From NCBI GenBank assembly GCA_001725155.1, contig MEFP01000012.1, positions 186,001 through 250,000 of the forward strand: a stretch of 64,000 nucleotides of DNA, written 5' to 3'. Positions 48,062 through 56,572 of this stretch are shown here, piece after piece (position 1 is the first letter of the stretch; every line of letters starts with the position of its first letter). A program made the translations under genes and the position numbers. Below the pieces are notes generated by a model. The model had not been told where the DNA came from, ran no database searches, and saw only the letters and a list, made by a program, of their open reading frames with translations. Origin of the DNA: Lysobacteraceae bacterium SCN 69-320. GTDB lineage: Bacteria; Pseudomonadota; Gammaproteobacteria; Xanthomonadales; Rhodanobacteraceae.

Positions 48062-51000
48062 TCAAGGCTTCCTGCAGGTCGAGGAGTTTGCGCCGGAAGT
48101 CGCGCCATCAGGCGTCTTCGCCGTGCATGCCTGCGCGACGAGATCGGGCGCGGGTTCCGACGGGTCGCCCGCGTAGACGCCGAGATCCCACGACGCGTAG
48201 TCGATGGCCGTCAGCGCCAGCAACTGGTTCGTGGCCGGGGCAAATCGCCATTGCGTACTGGATGGCATGAACGATTGCGCGGCCGCGCCGGGCATGAAGA
48301 TCTTTTCCATACAGAGGGGCTGGTACCCGTGTTTGCGGCGTACGACCTGAACCGACGAGGCGCGCTCGTAACCGAACACGAGGTCGCCGGGCACGCCGTC
48401 GATGAAGGTCGGCGGCTTGTCGTCCTGCGGCTCGCCGCCGGCCGGCTCCCAGAGGCGGCATTCGTGTCGCGCCCTCAAGATTTCGTCGTAGGGAATCTTC
48501 TCGTGGACGCCCGTGCGGGCGTCGATCACGACGAACGCCTTCGGCAGCGCCGCCTTGTTTTCGCCGTAGCTGTTGACCATGCCGCCGCCGGGCTTGCCGA
48601 TCAGGCCGAATACGATCAGGTCGCCGTTCTTGCTTTCCGCGTAAGTCACGCCGCAATCGTGGTCGTCGCGGCATTCGCGCAGCGGAGGCACGCGCATGTA
48701 GTAATCTTTCCACGTTTCTACATTGCCTACAGGCCCGGCATCGTGCGACGGCCGCAGCGAACGGGATTGCAGCGATTCGATGCGCGGCGCGGACGATGCG
48801 CACGCGCCCGCTCCCGTCGACGGAATCTGCGCTTCGAGCCAGAGCCCTCCCGCCTGGATCTGCTGGGTGCCGCCCGGCTGCGTGGCGATAACGGAGGATG
48901 TCGGCGGATATGCGTTGGTCTCGAACTCCACGCCGGGCACGAAATCCACTCGGGGCCCGGGCTCCTCGCCCACGCTGGCGGGATTGACCAGCAGGGTGCG
49001 CACCGTCTGCCGGCGATTGACTCTGTTCATCAGCACGATCGCGTCGCCGGCGAGCGTCATGCTGAGCAGCGCGTCCGGGTCATCGGCGCTGGGGGGAAAC
49101 TTGAAAAGCTGGTCGATGCCGAGCGAGCTGGCGACGGCGCCATCGCGCACCAGGGCGACGTGCGACTTCATGGCCGCGAGGCCGGCGGCGGGTGGCCGCC
49201 ACAGGATCAGCGTCGCATTCTCGAACGGCTCTGAGACGTTCGCCAGCACGAGGGTATTCGATCCGTACGACTCGAACCGCGGGATTTCGACCGGCTGCCG
49301 TCCCGGACGAACGATGGTGCCCGAGTCCGGCCGCAGCGACACGAAGCCCGGCGGCGACACGAGCAGCGTACGGCGATTGAGGACGACGCGGTCGCTCGAA
49401 TCGACCGAGTCCAGGGGTATCGAATGCGTCGGCAGCGCTGCGTGCAGTTTTTCCAGCGTCGCCCGGGCCGTGTCGCTCAGCGCGCGGTCGAACGGCCCCA
49501 GTTCGCCGGCGAGCATCACCGCGCGCATGGCCGATTCGACGGCCGAATCCGCCGCGTCGGGATAATTGCTGGTCGAGTCCGACAGCAGTTTCGTGACGGC
49601 GGCGCGCTTGTCGGCCCAGGTCTTGCTGACGTTGACGAACGTGATGGACGCGCCGACGACGACAGCAGCCCCGGCGATGGCCGTGCCGATGCGAAAGCGG
49701 CGCCGGGACACTTCCGCGTTGCGTTCGGCCAGCGCATCCGCGATCCGGATCTGCGCCAGCCCGAGTCCCACGATGTCGTGGCCCAGGCTGCACATCGGCT
49801 CGTCGCCGCTGCGGTCGAGCGTCGGTATCGAGATGCGGCGCAACACCAGCACCTGCGGCTGCGACAGATGCCTGAACATGTGATCGGGAGGCGCCGACGT
49901 GCGCTCCTTTTTCGCGGCGTCGCGAAACGCGCTGAGGCTCATCACGTCGGTATGCACGCGGCCGTCGCCCTCGTAGCGCACCAGCCCGTAGAGCACCCGG
50001 CGCCAGCGCCGTTCCTCGTCTTCGAGGCGCGCGGCAGGAATCCCGGCATCGGCGGCGCCGCGGCGCAGCGATTTCGAGATGTGCCGCATCATGCACAGCT
50101 TCAGGCCCTTGGGCTTGTACAGCGCATTGTCGATCGTCTTGGGCGCGGGCCGATGGCGAACGCTTTCGTACAGATCCTGGCAGACGATCTGCATGATCGG
50201 CAGGATCGCGCCGCCCGAGCGATTCGTTTCGAACAGGTCGCCGACGATCCTGTCGACCACGCCATCGTCGAAATCAAAGCCGTATTTTCCATAAGGCGAG
50301 CCGATGCCCGGGATCTCGACCTTCGATGTCGGCAGCAGCATCGCCTCGGTCACTTCCTCGGGCCGCAGTTCCGGCAACAAGTACACCTTGAAGTCCGCGT
50401 GCACGTCGTTGTCGAGCTGCGCGAGTCCGATGAACTCGCCGGAATGGTCCTTGCGCAAGGCCAGGATCAGCTTCCCGCTCGAACCCAGCGCGTTGAACAG
50501 CTTGAGGAACTCGAAGAAGCGGTCGCGCGCCGGCGAATCGGGCGGGCTCAGCGTCAGCACTTCTTCGACCTGGTCCAGCACGATCACGAGCGTCGACGGC
50601 AGCGCGTCGCCGATCAGGTTGAACGCCTCCATCAACCGGCGCGGATCCGCGCAGATCCGTACGAATTCGTTGCACGTCGAGGCGCCGAGCCGCGCCTCCG
50701 CGAGGTCGTACTCGCACGGACCGCGCGCCGTCTTCGCGATCACCGGTTGCGACAGCCATCCGTACAGGCTTTCCGCGAGGCTCGACAGCGGATCCGGACC
50801 GGAGCGGACGAAGACGGGTCGATCGGGCTGGCCGGGCGCGTCGCCCGGTTCGCGCAGGAACAGGAAGCCGAGCCGGCTCGCCTCGAGCATCGGAATGAGG
50901 CCGGCCCGCAAGAATGACGACTTGCCGCAACCAGTCTGGCCGTGCAGCAGCAGGATGCGCGTGCGCACCTGCGTGACCAGTTGGGCACAGGCGGTGACGT

Positions 51001-51091
51001 GGCCGGCGCGGCCGGTGAACAGCAGCGCATCCTCGGCGTGATACTGCGCGAGGCCGCGATACGGCTGGTCAGGGTAGGTGAGGCCGGTCAT
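48062..51091 (-). CDS. STAND NTPase (nSTAND1-like) with membrane anchor and C-terminal sensor-like region
   Basis: 1009 residues. It starts with YRGLAQYHAEDALLFTGR, the typical entry of nSTAND1 NTPases, followed by Walker A GQTGCGKS (51-58) and Walker B LVIVLDQVEE (168-177). A winged-helix-like region (to about 450) precedes a single transmembrane helix (about 468-487, TAIAGAAVVVGASITFVNV). The C-terminal 500 residues are beta-rich and probably a propeller-like sensor facing outside; it lacks clean WD repeats. STAND proteins oligomerise on ligand binding and activate a partner. It overlaps the CHAT gene by ATGA, so the pair is probably one signalling unit. Confidence 0.88.
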   Translation of the reverse strand: MTGLTYPDQPYRGLAQYHAEDALLFTGRAGHVTACAQLVTQVRTRILLLHGQTGCGKSSFLRAGLIPMLEASRLGFLFLREPGDAPGQPDRPVFVRSGPDPLSSLAESLYGWLSQPVIAKTARGPCEYDLAEARLGASTCNEFVRICADPRRLMEAFNLIGDALPSTLVIVLDQVEEVLTLSPPDSPARDRFFEFLKLFNALGSSGKLILALRKDHSGEFIGLAQLDNDVHADFKVYLLPELRPEEVTEAMLLPTSKVEIPGIGSPYGKYGFDFDDGVVDRIVGDLFETNRSGGAILPIMQIVCQDLYESVRHRPAPKTIDNALYKPKGLKLCMMRHISKSLRRGAADAGIPAARLEDEERRWRRVLYGLVRYEGDGRVHTDVMSLSAFRDAAKKERTSAPPDHMFRHLSQPQVLVLRRISIPTLDRSGDEPMCSLGHDIVGLGLAQIRIADALAERNAEVSRRRFRIGTAIAGAAVVVGASITFVNVSKTWADKRAAVTKLLSDSTSNYPDAADSAVESAMRAVMLAGELGPFDRALSDTARATLEKLHAALPTHSIPLDSVDSSDRVVLNRRTLLVSPPGFVSLRPDSGTIVRPGRQPVEIPRFESYGSNTLVLANVSEPFENATLILWRPPAAGLAAMKSHVALVRDGAVASSLGIDQLFKFPPSADDPDALLSMTLAGDAIVLMNRVNRRQTVRTLLVNPASVGEEPGPRVDFVPGVEFETNAYPPTSSVIATQPGGTQQIQAGGLWLEAQIPSTGAGACASSAPRIESLQSRSLRPSHDAGPVGNVETWKDYYMRVPPLRECRDDHDCGVTYAESKNGDLIVFGLIGKPGGGMVNSYGENKAALPKAFVVIDARTGVHEKIPYDEILRARHECRLWEPAGGEPQDDKPPTFIDGVPGDLVFGYERASSVQVVRRKHGYQPLCMEKIFMPGAAAQSFMPSSTQWRFAPATNQLLALTAIDYASWDLGVYAGDPSEPAPDLVAQACTAKTPDGATSGANSSTCRKP

Positions 51092-52221
51092 GCCGGCGTT
51101 CCCTGCGCGGCCGGCGTGCCGATCTCAGGCACGATCTTGTACTTCGGCTGTGCGTAGCAGCTGTAGAGCAAGCTCAACGGCCACATGGACTCGTCGCGGC
51201 GCAGGTGATGCATGGTCTGTCCGATCGTCTTGCCTTCGTCGAACAGCGCCGTCAGAAACTGCCGAGAGAACTCGATGGCGTCGTCCTTCGGCACGATCGA
51301 TTCCGTGGAGATCAGGCCGAACAGGCCCTCCCGGTTGGCGACATCGGCGAAACTGTAGTCGCCGTCGCCGAACGCGCCTTCGCAGCCGTTGATGAAAAGG
51401 AGGCCGCACCACTGTCCCGGCATACGACGTCTGCCGCCGGTGAGTTCGTCCATCAGGATCTTGAAATCGGTCATCGATACTTTCGCGCCGTAGCCGAGAT
51501 CGAGTACGCCGTCGTGGTGATGACCGATGTAGTGGAAGATCGTGTCGCCCGGCTCGATGTTCCGGAGCGCCTCACGGCAAAGCTCGTAGGTGAGCTTGAT
51601 GCCGAGCGGACGCCCTAGCAGGTTGCCCAGACGCGCATGCGCCTCGTCGGCGTAGTCGCGATGCAGCAGCGACAGCAGGCGACACTGCTTCGCCGGTCGC
51701 GCCAGCGCGTCGGAGGGATTGACGCCGTCGAACACGGCAGCGAGTTCGTACTTGAGCCCCCAGAAATTGCCGAAGGACGTCGATCGCACGTCCGGCTGAA
51801 GCCCGGGCAGATCATCGGCTTCGAAGACGAGCCCCCACGGCACATGCATGCTCGGGTCCGCGACGACGCTGAGGTCGCATTCGGCGGACTCGGTGCCGTC
51901 TTCCTGTTTTTTTTGCTTTTGCTTTTCGTACGCCTGGCGCATCCAGTCCTGGACATCGTAGGCCGCGTTACGGTTGCTCTTCGCGTCGAACAGCGCGTAG
52001 TACAGGTGGAACCCGGCCGTCGTGAGTTCGTGCAGGATCAACGGCAGCTCTTCGCGCTGCTTCGACGCCGCCCATCGCGTGAGCCGCGCGAGTCCCGTGC
52101 GCACTTCGCCGGCCGCGCGCTGGAGGTTGTCGAGAGAAACGTAGTACTTGGCCCAAAGGCCCTCGTCGCCCCAGCGCAGACAGACCTCGTTTCCCCGCGG
52201 ATCTCCGATTTCAAGCCACAT
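51088..52221 (-). CDS. CHAT-domain caspase-like protease
   Basis: 377 residues from ATG 52221. The CHAT catalytic dyad is visible: His in FHYIGHHHDG (about H234) and Cys in LLFINGCEGA (C280), with the usual spacing. The N-terminal 120 residues are helical with a charged Lys/Gln stretch, and DPSMHVPWGLVFE is typical of the pre-catalytic strands. CHAT proteases (caspase clan) act with STAND, TPR or CRISPR partners in prokaryotic conflict systems, cleaving a specific protein and often causing cell death. Here the overlap with a STAND gene suggests NTPase-gated activation. Confidence 0.9.
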   Translation of the reverse strand: MWLEIGDPRGNEVCLRWGDEGLWAKYYVSLDNLQRAAGEVRTGLARLTRWAASKQREELPLILHELTTAGFHLYYALFDAKSNRNAAYDVQDWMRQAYEKQKQKKQEDGTESAECDLSVVADPSMHVPWGLVFEADDLPGLQPDVRSTSFGNFWGLKYELAAVFDGVNPSDALARPAKQCRLLSLLHRDYADEAHARLGNLLGRPLGIKLTYELCREALRNIEPGDTIFHYIGHHHDGVLDLGYGAKVSMTDFKILMDELTGGRRRMPGQWCGLLFINGCEGAFGDGDYSFADVANREGLFGLISTESIVPKDDAIEFSRQFLTALFDEGKTIGQTMHHLRRDESMWPLSLLYSCYAQPKYKIVPEIGTPAAQGTPA

Positions 52222-52272
52222 CTGCTGTCGCCGCCGCCGTTGCCGCCGGCGCCCCCTGCCGAGAAACGTCGA

Positions 52273-52482
52273 CTAGCCGAGCACGCCCGGTATCTGCCCC
52301 CACTGCGTCATGCAGTAACACGGCTGTCCCGGCACGCCGGGATACGGCATCCAGCACCAGAACTGCGGGGTGAAGCAGATGGTTCCCGGCTGATGCGGTG
52401 GTACCTGCGCGAGCGCTGCCGTCGGCAACATCGCGGCGGCCGCGAGGGCAACGCCCAGGACCAGGTGATGCAGGCTTTTCAT
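52273..52482 (-). CDS. Small secreted Cys/Trp/Pro-rich peptide, first gene of CHAT-STAND operon
   Basis: 69 residues from ATG 52482 (AGGAGG five to six bases upstream). A clear signal peptide (LVLGVALAAAAMLPTAALA) is followed by a mature part of about 45 residues rich in Pro, Cys and Trp (CFTPQFWCWMPYPGVPGQPC, then YCMTQWGQIPG). Four Cys could form disulfides in the periplasm. It lies 51 bases upstream of the CHAT gene on the same strand. No known family recognised. It may be an exported ligand for the extracytoplasmic part of the STAND protein. Confidence 0.7.
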   Translation of the reverse strand: MKSLHHLVLGVALAAAAMLPTAALAQVPPHQPGTICFTPQFWCWMPYPGVPGQPCYCMTQWGQIPGVLG

Positions 52483-53010
52483 GGCGTCCTCCTGACCGGC
52501 GAAAGAGACACGCGGCGTGGTCGAACAGGTAATTACGCACACGGCGCGCTTTGCTTACCTGTGTCGCGTCGGCAGGCGTCCTCTCACCCTGGGCGCGGAC
52601 GCGTGACCGCTTCATCACAAACGGTGACAAAGGCGAGCGTGCGGAACGCGCGCTCCAGTCCGCGTTGGCGGAGTGGGAGCTATTCCCGGAGAAGGAGGCT
52701 CGGTGGTTCCGATAGGCTCACATCTCACGCTGCCTGCTCAGCACTCTGAAGCGTTGTTCCGAACACTTTTTGCCCCACGCATCGCCGTTTTCTGCACCTG
52801 TTCGCATCAACACTTCATTGGTTTCTTGGAAGCGTTGATCCGAAACCAGCGTCAAGAATACCTGTTTCTCCGAACAGCGCGCGGGCCGGACTCAACAGTA
52901 TATGTGTGAACGAATGCCGGCCACGACATTAAAGTCGCGCGTCAGATTCTTGACTCACGACAACGGCGGTTCAGACTCGCTGGCAGGCAGCAGTCGATGG
53001 GGCTCCACCC
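52483..53010. other. Intergenic: CHAT operon promoter region and left end of Tn7-like element
   Basis: 528 bases between the divergent Cys-rich peptide gene and tnsA. The right half contains repeated GAAGCGTTG(T/A)TCCGAA motifs and is more AT-rich than its surroundings; the left half presumably holds the operon promoter. The exact transposon boundary was not resolved. Confidence 0.5.
52748..52876. repeat. Putative TnsB-binding repeats at the transposon left end
   Basis: Two 16-base copies, GAAGCGTTGTTCCGAA (52748-52763) and GAAGCGTTGATCCGAA (52829-52844), differ at one base and are in direct orientation 81 bases apart. A partial third, TGTTTCTCCGAACA, lies at 52863-52876. Arrays of about 20-bp direct repeats next to tnsA are typical Tn7-family left ends. 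A TGT that could be the terminus occurs at 52755. Confidence 0.65.
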
Positions 53011-53679
53011 ATGACAGCGCGTTCAAAGCAGCAGAAGCCGTCAGTTCGCGCCTCTGTCAAGAAGCGCGGGCGGGCTGCCTACAACATCTGGTCGGTGTGG
53101 AGTCCCAAGACCCAGCGTCGATGGGTCTTGAAAAGTGACCTTTGCGAGGAGCACTGGCTCCTACTCGAGGCCGATCCGGACGTCGCGTCATTTGAACTTG
53201 GGCCGGGCTTGGCCGGCCGTCATCCGGCAGCGGACAGCGAATTGTCCAAGATCGATGCCGTGGTTCGGTTGCACTCCGGCCGGGTTGAATGGCGGTCGGT
53301 CAAATGCCGAACCGAAATGCGCGCCGACGATCCGCCGGCCGGCTCGGTAGAGGGCACCGTAGACGCGATGTTCGCTCGGTGCGTCATTACCGACGAGCAC
53401 TTGTCGAAACACGCCCTCCTGATCGAAAACTTCCGGCGCGTCGTTGCGGTTCAAGCGCGCACGGCCGACTTTCCTCCCGCCGACGAGCAGAACCGCGTGG
53501 CGGCGCTGCTACGACATCAAGGCCGCGTGGTACTCGGCGATCTCGTCGAAGGTCTCGATTCGCCCCACACGGCCCTGATGCTATCGGGCGCGTTTGCGTT
53601 GCTGACGAGCGGCTTTGCGCGGTCCGATCTCGATGTCGCCCGGCTGTCCACGCGCACGCAGCTTTGGTGTCGCGGATGA
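53011..53679 (+). CDS. tnsA: TnsA-like transposase endonuclease subunit
   Basis: 222 residues from ATG 53011. It reads as a divergent TnsA: helix CEEHWLLLEADPDVASFELG with a candidate catalytic Glu (46 or 47), then KIDAVVRLHSG with Asp82 and VEWRSVK with Lys98. Spacing between Asp and Lys matches the TnsA catalytic core, but the residue two before the Lys is Ser96, where Tn7 TnsA has Gln. A basic N-terminus (RASVKKRGRAAY) may bind DNA. TnsA cuts the 5' ends during cut-and-paste transposition with TnsB. It overlaps tnsB by ATGA. Confidence 0.8.
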   Translation: MTARSKQQKPSVRASVKKRGRAAYNIWSVWSPKTQRRWVLKSDLCEEHWLLLEADPDVASFELGPGLAGRHPAADSELSKIDAVVRLHSGRVEWRSVKCRTEMRADDPPAGSVEGTVDAMFARCVITDEHLSKHALLIENFRRVVAVQARTADFPPADEQNRVAALLRHQGRVVLGDLVEGLDSPHTALMLSGAFALLTSGFARSDLDVARLSTRTQLWCRG

Positions 53680-55592
53680 GCGCCAACGCGCGCGTGCGGT
53701 GCGACACGTCTGGCTGGAGTGAGCTCAGCCTGACGCACCTGGATGATGGCACGCGCCAAAAGATTCTCACCCGCCAAGCCGCGGTTCGCGACTATTTCCA
53801 CTACGTGCCACTACGCGCCATTGCGAGCCAGTACGGCCTGGTTCCTTCGGAAGTGCTGCGCCTGGCGCAGCGGTGCACCCGTGCCGACGAACTCGGCGAT
53901 TGCTACGAGTGGCGCGGCATTCTGCTGCGGGAAGTCTTGCGTCCGTACCGGCGTCGGTCGCCGATCAACGACGGTCACGCGCAACGGGGCCGGGGCCTCA
54001 GCTGCGCGTTCGGTGATCTGCTGTTGCGTAAGCCCGAGATCGCTGCGGGGTTGCGCAAGGAACTGGATCGTTCGGGGGGTCGAAATGACGTGCACGAATT
54101 CAAATACAGCCTCAAAAGTCTATTTCGTCACTTCCGCACCTTGTGCGCCAAAGCCGGCGTGCGCCACGACGAATACCCGCTGATGACGAAGCTGCAGGGA
54201 TATCGATCGCTCGGTGAGTTTGCCCGGCGTGAATTGCAGCGGAATTTCGAGCACGCAGTCAAAGTCCGCTACGGGGAGGTGGCCGCCTCGCACATGAAGG
54301 TCGGTACCGGGCACGTCTCGCGCCGAACGACCGCACGTCCTTTCGATGCGCTGCAGATGGACGGCTTCGATCTCCCCATGATTGGGTGCGTTCTGGTCCC
54401 TTCCCGCAAGGGAGTGCGGGAGGTGGCCGCCGATCGGCTGTGGCTGTGTCCCGTTGTTGACGTGGAGCTCAAAGCGGTTCTCGGCTACAGCGCTTCGGTG
54501 GGGCCAGCGTTGACCGACGGTGATGCGCTGGATGCGGTTGAGAATGTGCTCACCCCGTGGGAGCCTCGAGACGTGTCGGCTTCGGGCCTCACATACCCTG
54601 TCTATGCGGGATTCCCGAGCGGCCTATCGCCGCTTTTCGCGCAGTGCGGTTGTTCGACGCTGTTCATCGACAACGCCGAGATCCACCTCGGCAAGGCCGT
54701 CCAGGACCGTATTGCCCGACGGCTCGGCTGCTCCATCAACCTGGGCCCGGTGCGCCGCTGGGATCGGCGAGCGCTCATCGAGCGGATTGGCGGCATGCTG
54801 AAACGGGAAGGGTTCGCTCGCGTGCCGTCATCGATGGGGTCAGGGCCCAACGATCCGCATCGGAACGATCCGGTCGGCATGGCCTGCCGCAAGCGCATCT
54901 TGATCGACCACCTGTTCGACTTGGTGGATGTGGAAATCGCGACCCTCAACGGACTGGAGACGGAAGGGCTCTACAACATCACGCCGCTGCAGTATGCCCG
55001 GCAATTTCTGGAGGACCCCACCATACTCTGGCCCGTGTTGCCGCCGCTCCCCAAAGGCATTGCGGACCTCGACACCGATGTAAAGCACCTGCCGGTCGCG
55101 GGCAGCGCCTCGGGCGGCCGGCGGCCGTATGTGCAGATCGACCGGGTGACGTATACGAACGACGTCATCGCCGCCAGTCCGGAGCTGTACGGTACTGAAG
55201 TTTGGGTCCACATCCGGCGCAGTGACCTGCGCACGGTCAAGGTATTCGCCGACAACGGCCTGTCGCTGGGTACGGCGCGAGCGATGGGCGGGTGGGACCA
55301 GACAGCGCACTCCCTGAAAACCCGCCGCCTCTACAACTCCCTGAAGGACAACCGGCTCCTCAAGGTAACGGCGGACACCGATCCGGTGATCCAGCTGGTC
55401 GGACACCTGTCCGACGAAGTGCGTCGCGACGCCGATCGCGCGAAGCCGAAGGTCTCGGCAGCGGCGTCCGCCTTGGCGCGCGTGATGCGGGAATCCGGCC
55501 TTCCGGCCGCCGGGCCGAGCGTCCATCCCACCCACCGGCCATTGACCTTGCGCGAAGAACTGGCTCGCAAACGGGGCATCCGCCATGACTAG
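53676..55592 (+). CDS. tnsB: TnsB-like DDE transposase
   Basis: 638 residues from ATG 53676, overlapping the tnsA stop; the frame is open upstream but those codons lie within tnsA. The DDE core is visible: ALQMDGFDL (Asp about 229), LFIDNAEIH (Asp about 332) and RALIERIGGMLKRE (Glu about 368), as in TnsB/TniA/Mu-type integrases. N-terminal helix-turn-helix-like regions (LRAIASQYGLVPSEVLRLA) suit end binding, and the C-terminus is basic and disordered, where the TnsC contact lies in relatives. It catalyses 3'-end cleavage and strand transfer. Confidence 0.93.
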   Translation: MSANARVRCDTSGWSELSLTHLDDGTRQKILTRQAAVRDYFHYVPLRAIASQYGLVPSEVLRLAQRCTRADELGDCYEWRGILLREVLRPYRRRSPINDGHAQRGRGLSCAFGDLLLRKPEIAAGLRKELDRSGGRNDVHEFKYSLKSLFRHFRTLCAKAGVRHDEYPLMTKLQGYRSLGEFARRELQRNFEHAVKVRYGEVAASHMKVGTGHVSRRTTARPFDALQMDGFDLPMIGCVLVPSRKGVREVAADRLWLCPVVDVELKAVLGYSASVGPALTDGDALDAVENVLTPWEPRDVSASGLTYPVYAGFPSGLSPLFAQCGCSTLFIDNAEIHLGKAVQDRIARRLGCSINLGPVRRWDRRALIERIGGMLKREGFARVPSSMGSGPNDPHRNDPVGMACRKRILIDHLFDLVDVEIATLNGLETEGLYNITPLQYARQFLEDPTILWPVLPPLPKGIADLDTDVKHLPVAGSASGGRRPYVQIDRVTYTNDVIAASPELYGTEVWVHIRRSDLRTVKVFADNGLSLGTARAMGGWDQTAHSLKTRRLYNSLKDNRLLKVTADTDPVIQLVGHLSDEVRRDADRAKPKVSAAASALARVMRESGLPAAGPSVHPTHRPLTLREELARKRGIRHD

Positions 55593-56565
55593 ACCCATTC
55601 CCAAACTGGATCTCGACGCGCTGAAGGCGATTCACGCCAGCACTCACCCGCTGCACACCGGCATGGATTTCACGCTGCTCACGCCGCCCATGAAGATGAG
55701 CTGGGAGGTCGTGAAGGACGATCTTCGGCTCGGCAGAACCAGCTGCATTCAGATCGCCAGTCCTCGCTACGGAAAAACCGAAGCGTCTCGGCATGTCGCG
55801 GCGCGCTTGGCGGAAGAATTTCCGACAGCCTTCGTGCTGTGGTTCGACGCGCAATACTATCGGGAGACACTGCCTTCCGATAAACGGTTCTTCGGGGACC
55901 TGCTGGTCAGTGCGGGTCACAGCCTGGCCGCTGCCCACGAGGCCGAACGCCGCAAGAGTCGGTTGATCGAATACTTGTGGACGTCGGCGACGGAGCTCGC
56001 CGGCCAGCGCGTGATTCTCATCATCGACGAGATCCAGGAGATGAAGCCCGCCCATTGGCGCTGGCTGCGTGACGTATGGAACGCGCTCAAACGGCGCGGG
56101 ATCAAGACGCAAGTGGTGGGTTTTGGACAAATGCAAGTGTTGACGGTCAAGAACGCGCTCAAGGTGGCGGGCGAGGAAGGCTTGATCTCCCGGTTCCTGT
56201 CGCACGTCATCGTGTTTCAGGGGCTGACCACGGTGGAGGATTTCGAGGAGGTGGGGGCCGCGTTTGATGCGGAACTCCAGCACCCCGTCAATTCGGGCCT
56301 CAGCTATACGCAGTTCCGGCTGCCGCGCGCGTTCAGCCAAGGCTTCCGACTGCGCGATCAAGGCAGTGCCGTTCATACCGCGTTTGCGCAGGCCACGCCG
56401 ACGGGCGATCTCAACGTGGGCATGGAATGGGCGATGCTTGCCTATCGGGCGTACCTGATGGAGGCCGAAGACGGCGATCCACCCCAGCACGTCGACGACA
56501 GGGCTTGGCGTACCGCGGTAGAAACGGCGCGCTACACGGAGTCGCTGTCGTTCGCGACGCAGTGA
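55585..56565 (+). CDS. tnsC: TnsC-like AAA+ transposition regulator
   Basis: 326 residues. An AAA+ ATPase with a slightly unusual Walker A (ASPRYGKTEAS, residues about 58-68) and Walker B VILIIDEIQE (143-152), followed by a sensor-like VVGFGQMQ. Length and layout match TnsC/TniB of Tn7-like elements, which form ATP-dependent filaments linking the target selector (TniQ or TnsF) to the transposase. It overlaps tnsB by eight bases. Confidence 0.93.
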   Translation: MTRPIPKLDLDALKAIHASTHPLHTGMDFTLLTPPMKMSWEVVKDDLRLGRTSCIQIASPRYGKTEASRHVAARLAEEFPTAFVLWFDAQYYRETLPSDKRFFGDLLVSAGHSLAAAHEAERRKSRLIEYLWTSATELAGQRVILIIDEIQEMKPAHWRWLRDVWNALKRRGIKTQVVGFGQMQVLTVKNALKVAGEEGLISRFLSHVIVFQGLTTVEDFEEVGAAFDAELQHPVNSGLSYTQFRLPRAFSQGFRLRDQGSAVHTAFAQATPTGDLNVGMEWAMLAYRAYLMEAEDGDPPQHVDDRAWRTAVETARYTESLSFATQ

Positions 56566-56572
56566 GCGTGCG

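Noticed and set aside
52483-53010. Search for a comM fragment or a tRNA gene at the left transposon end
   Set aside because: Neither a ComM-like Mg-chelatase motif nor a tRNA-like cloverleaf was seen, so no target gene is annotated.
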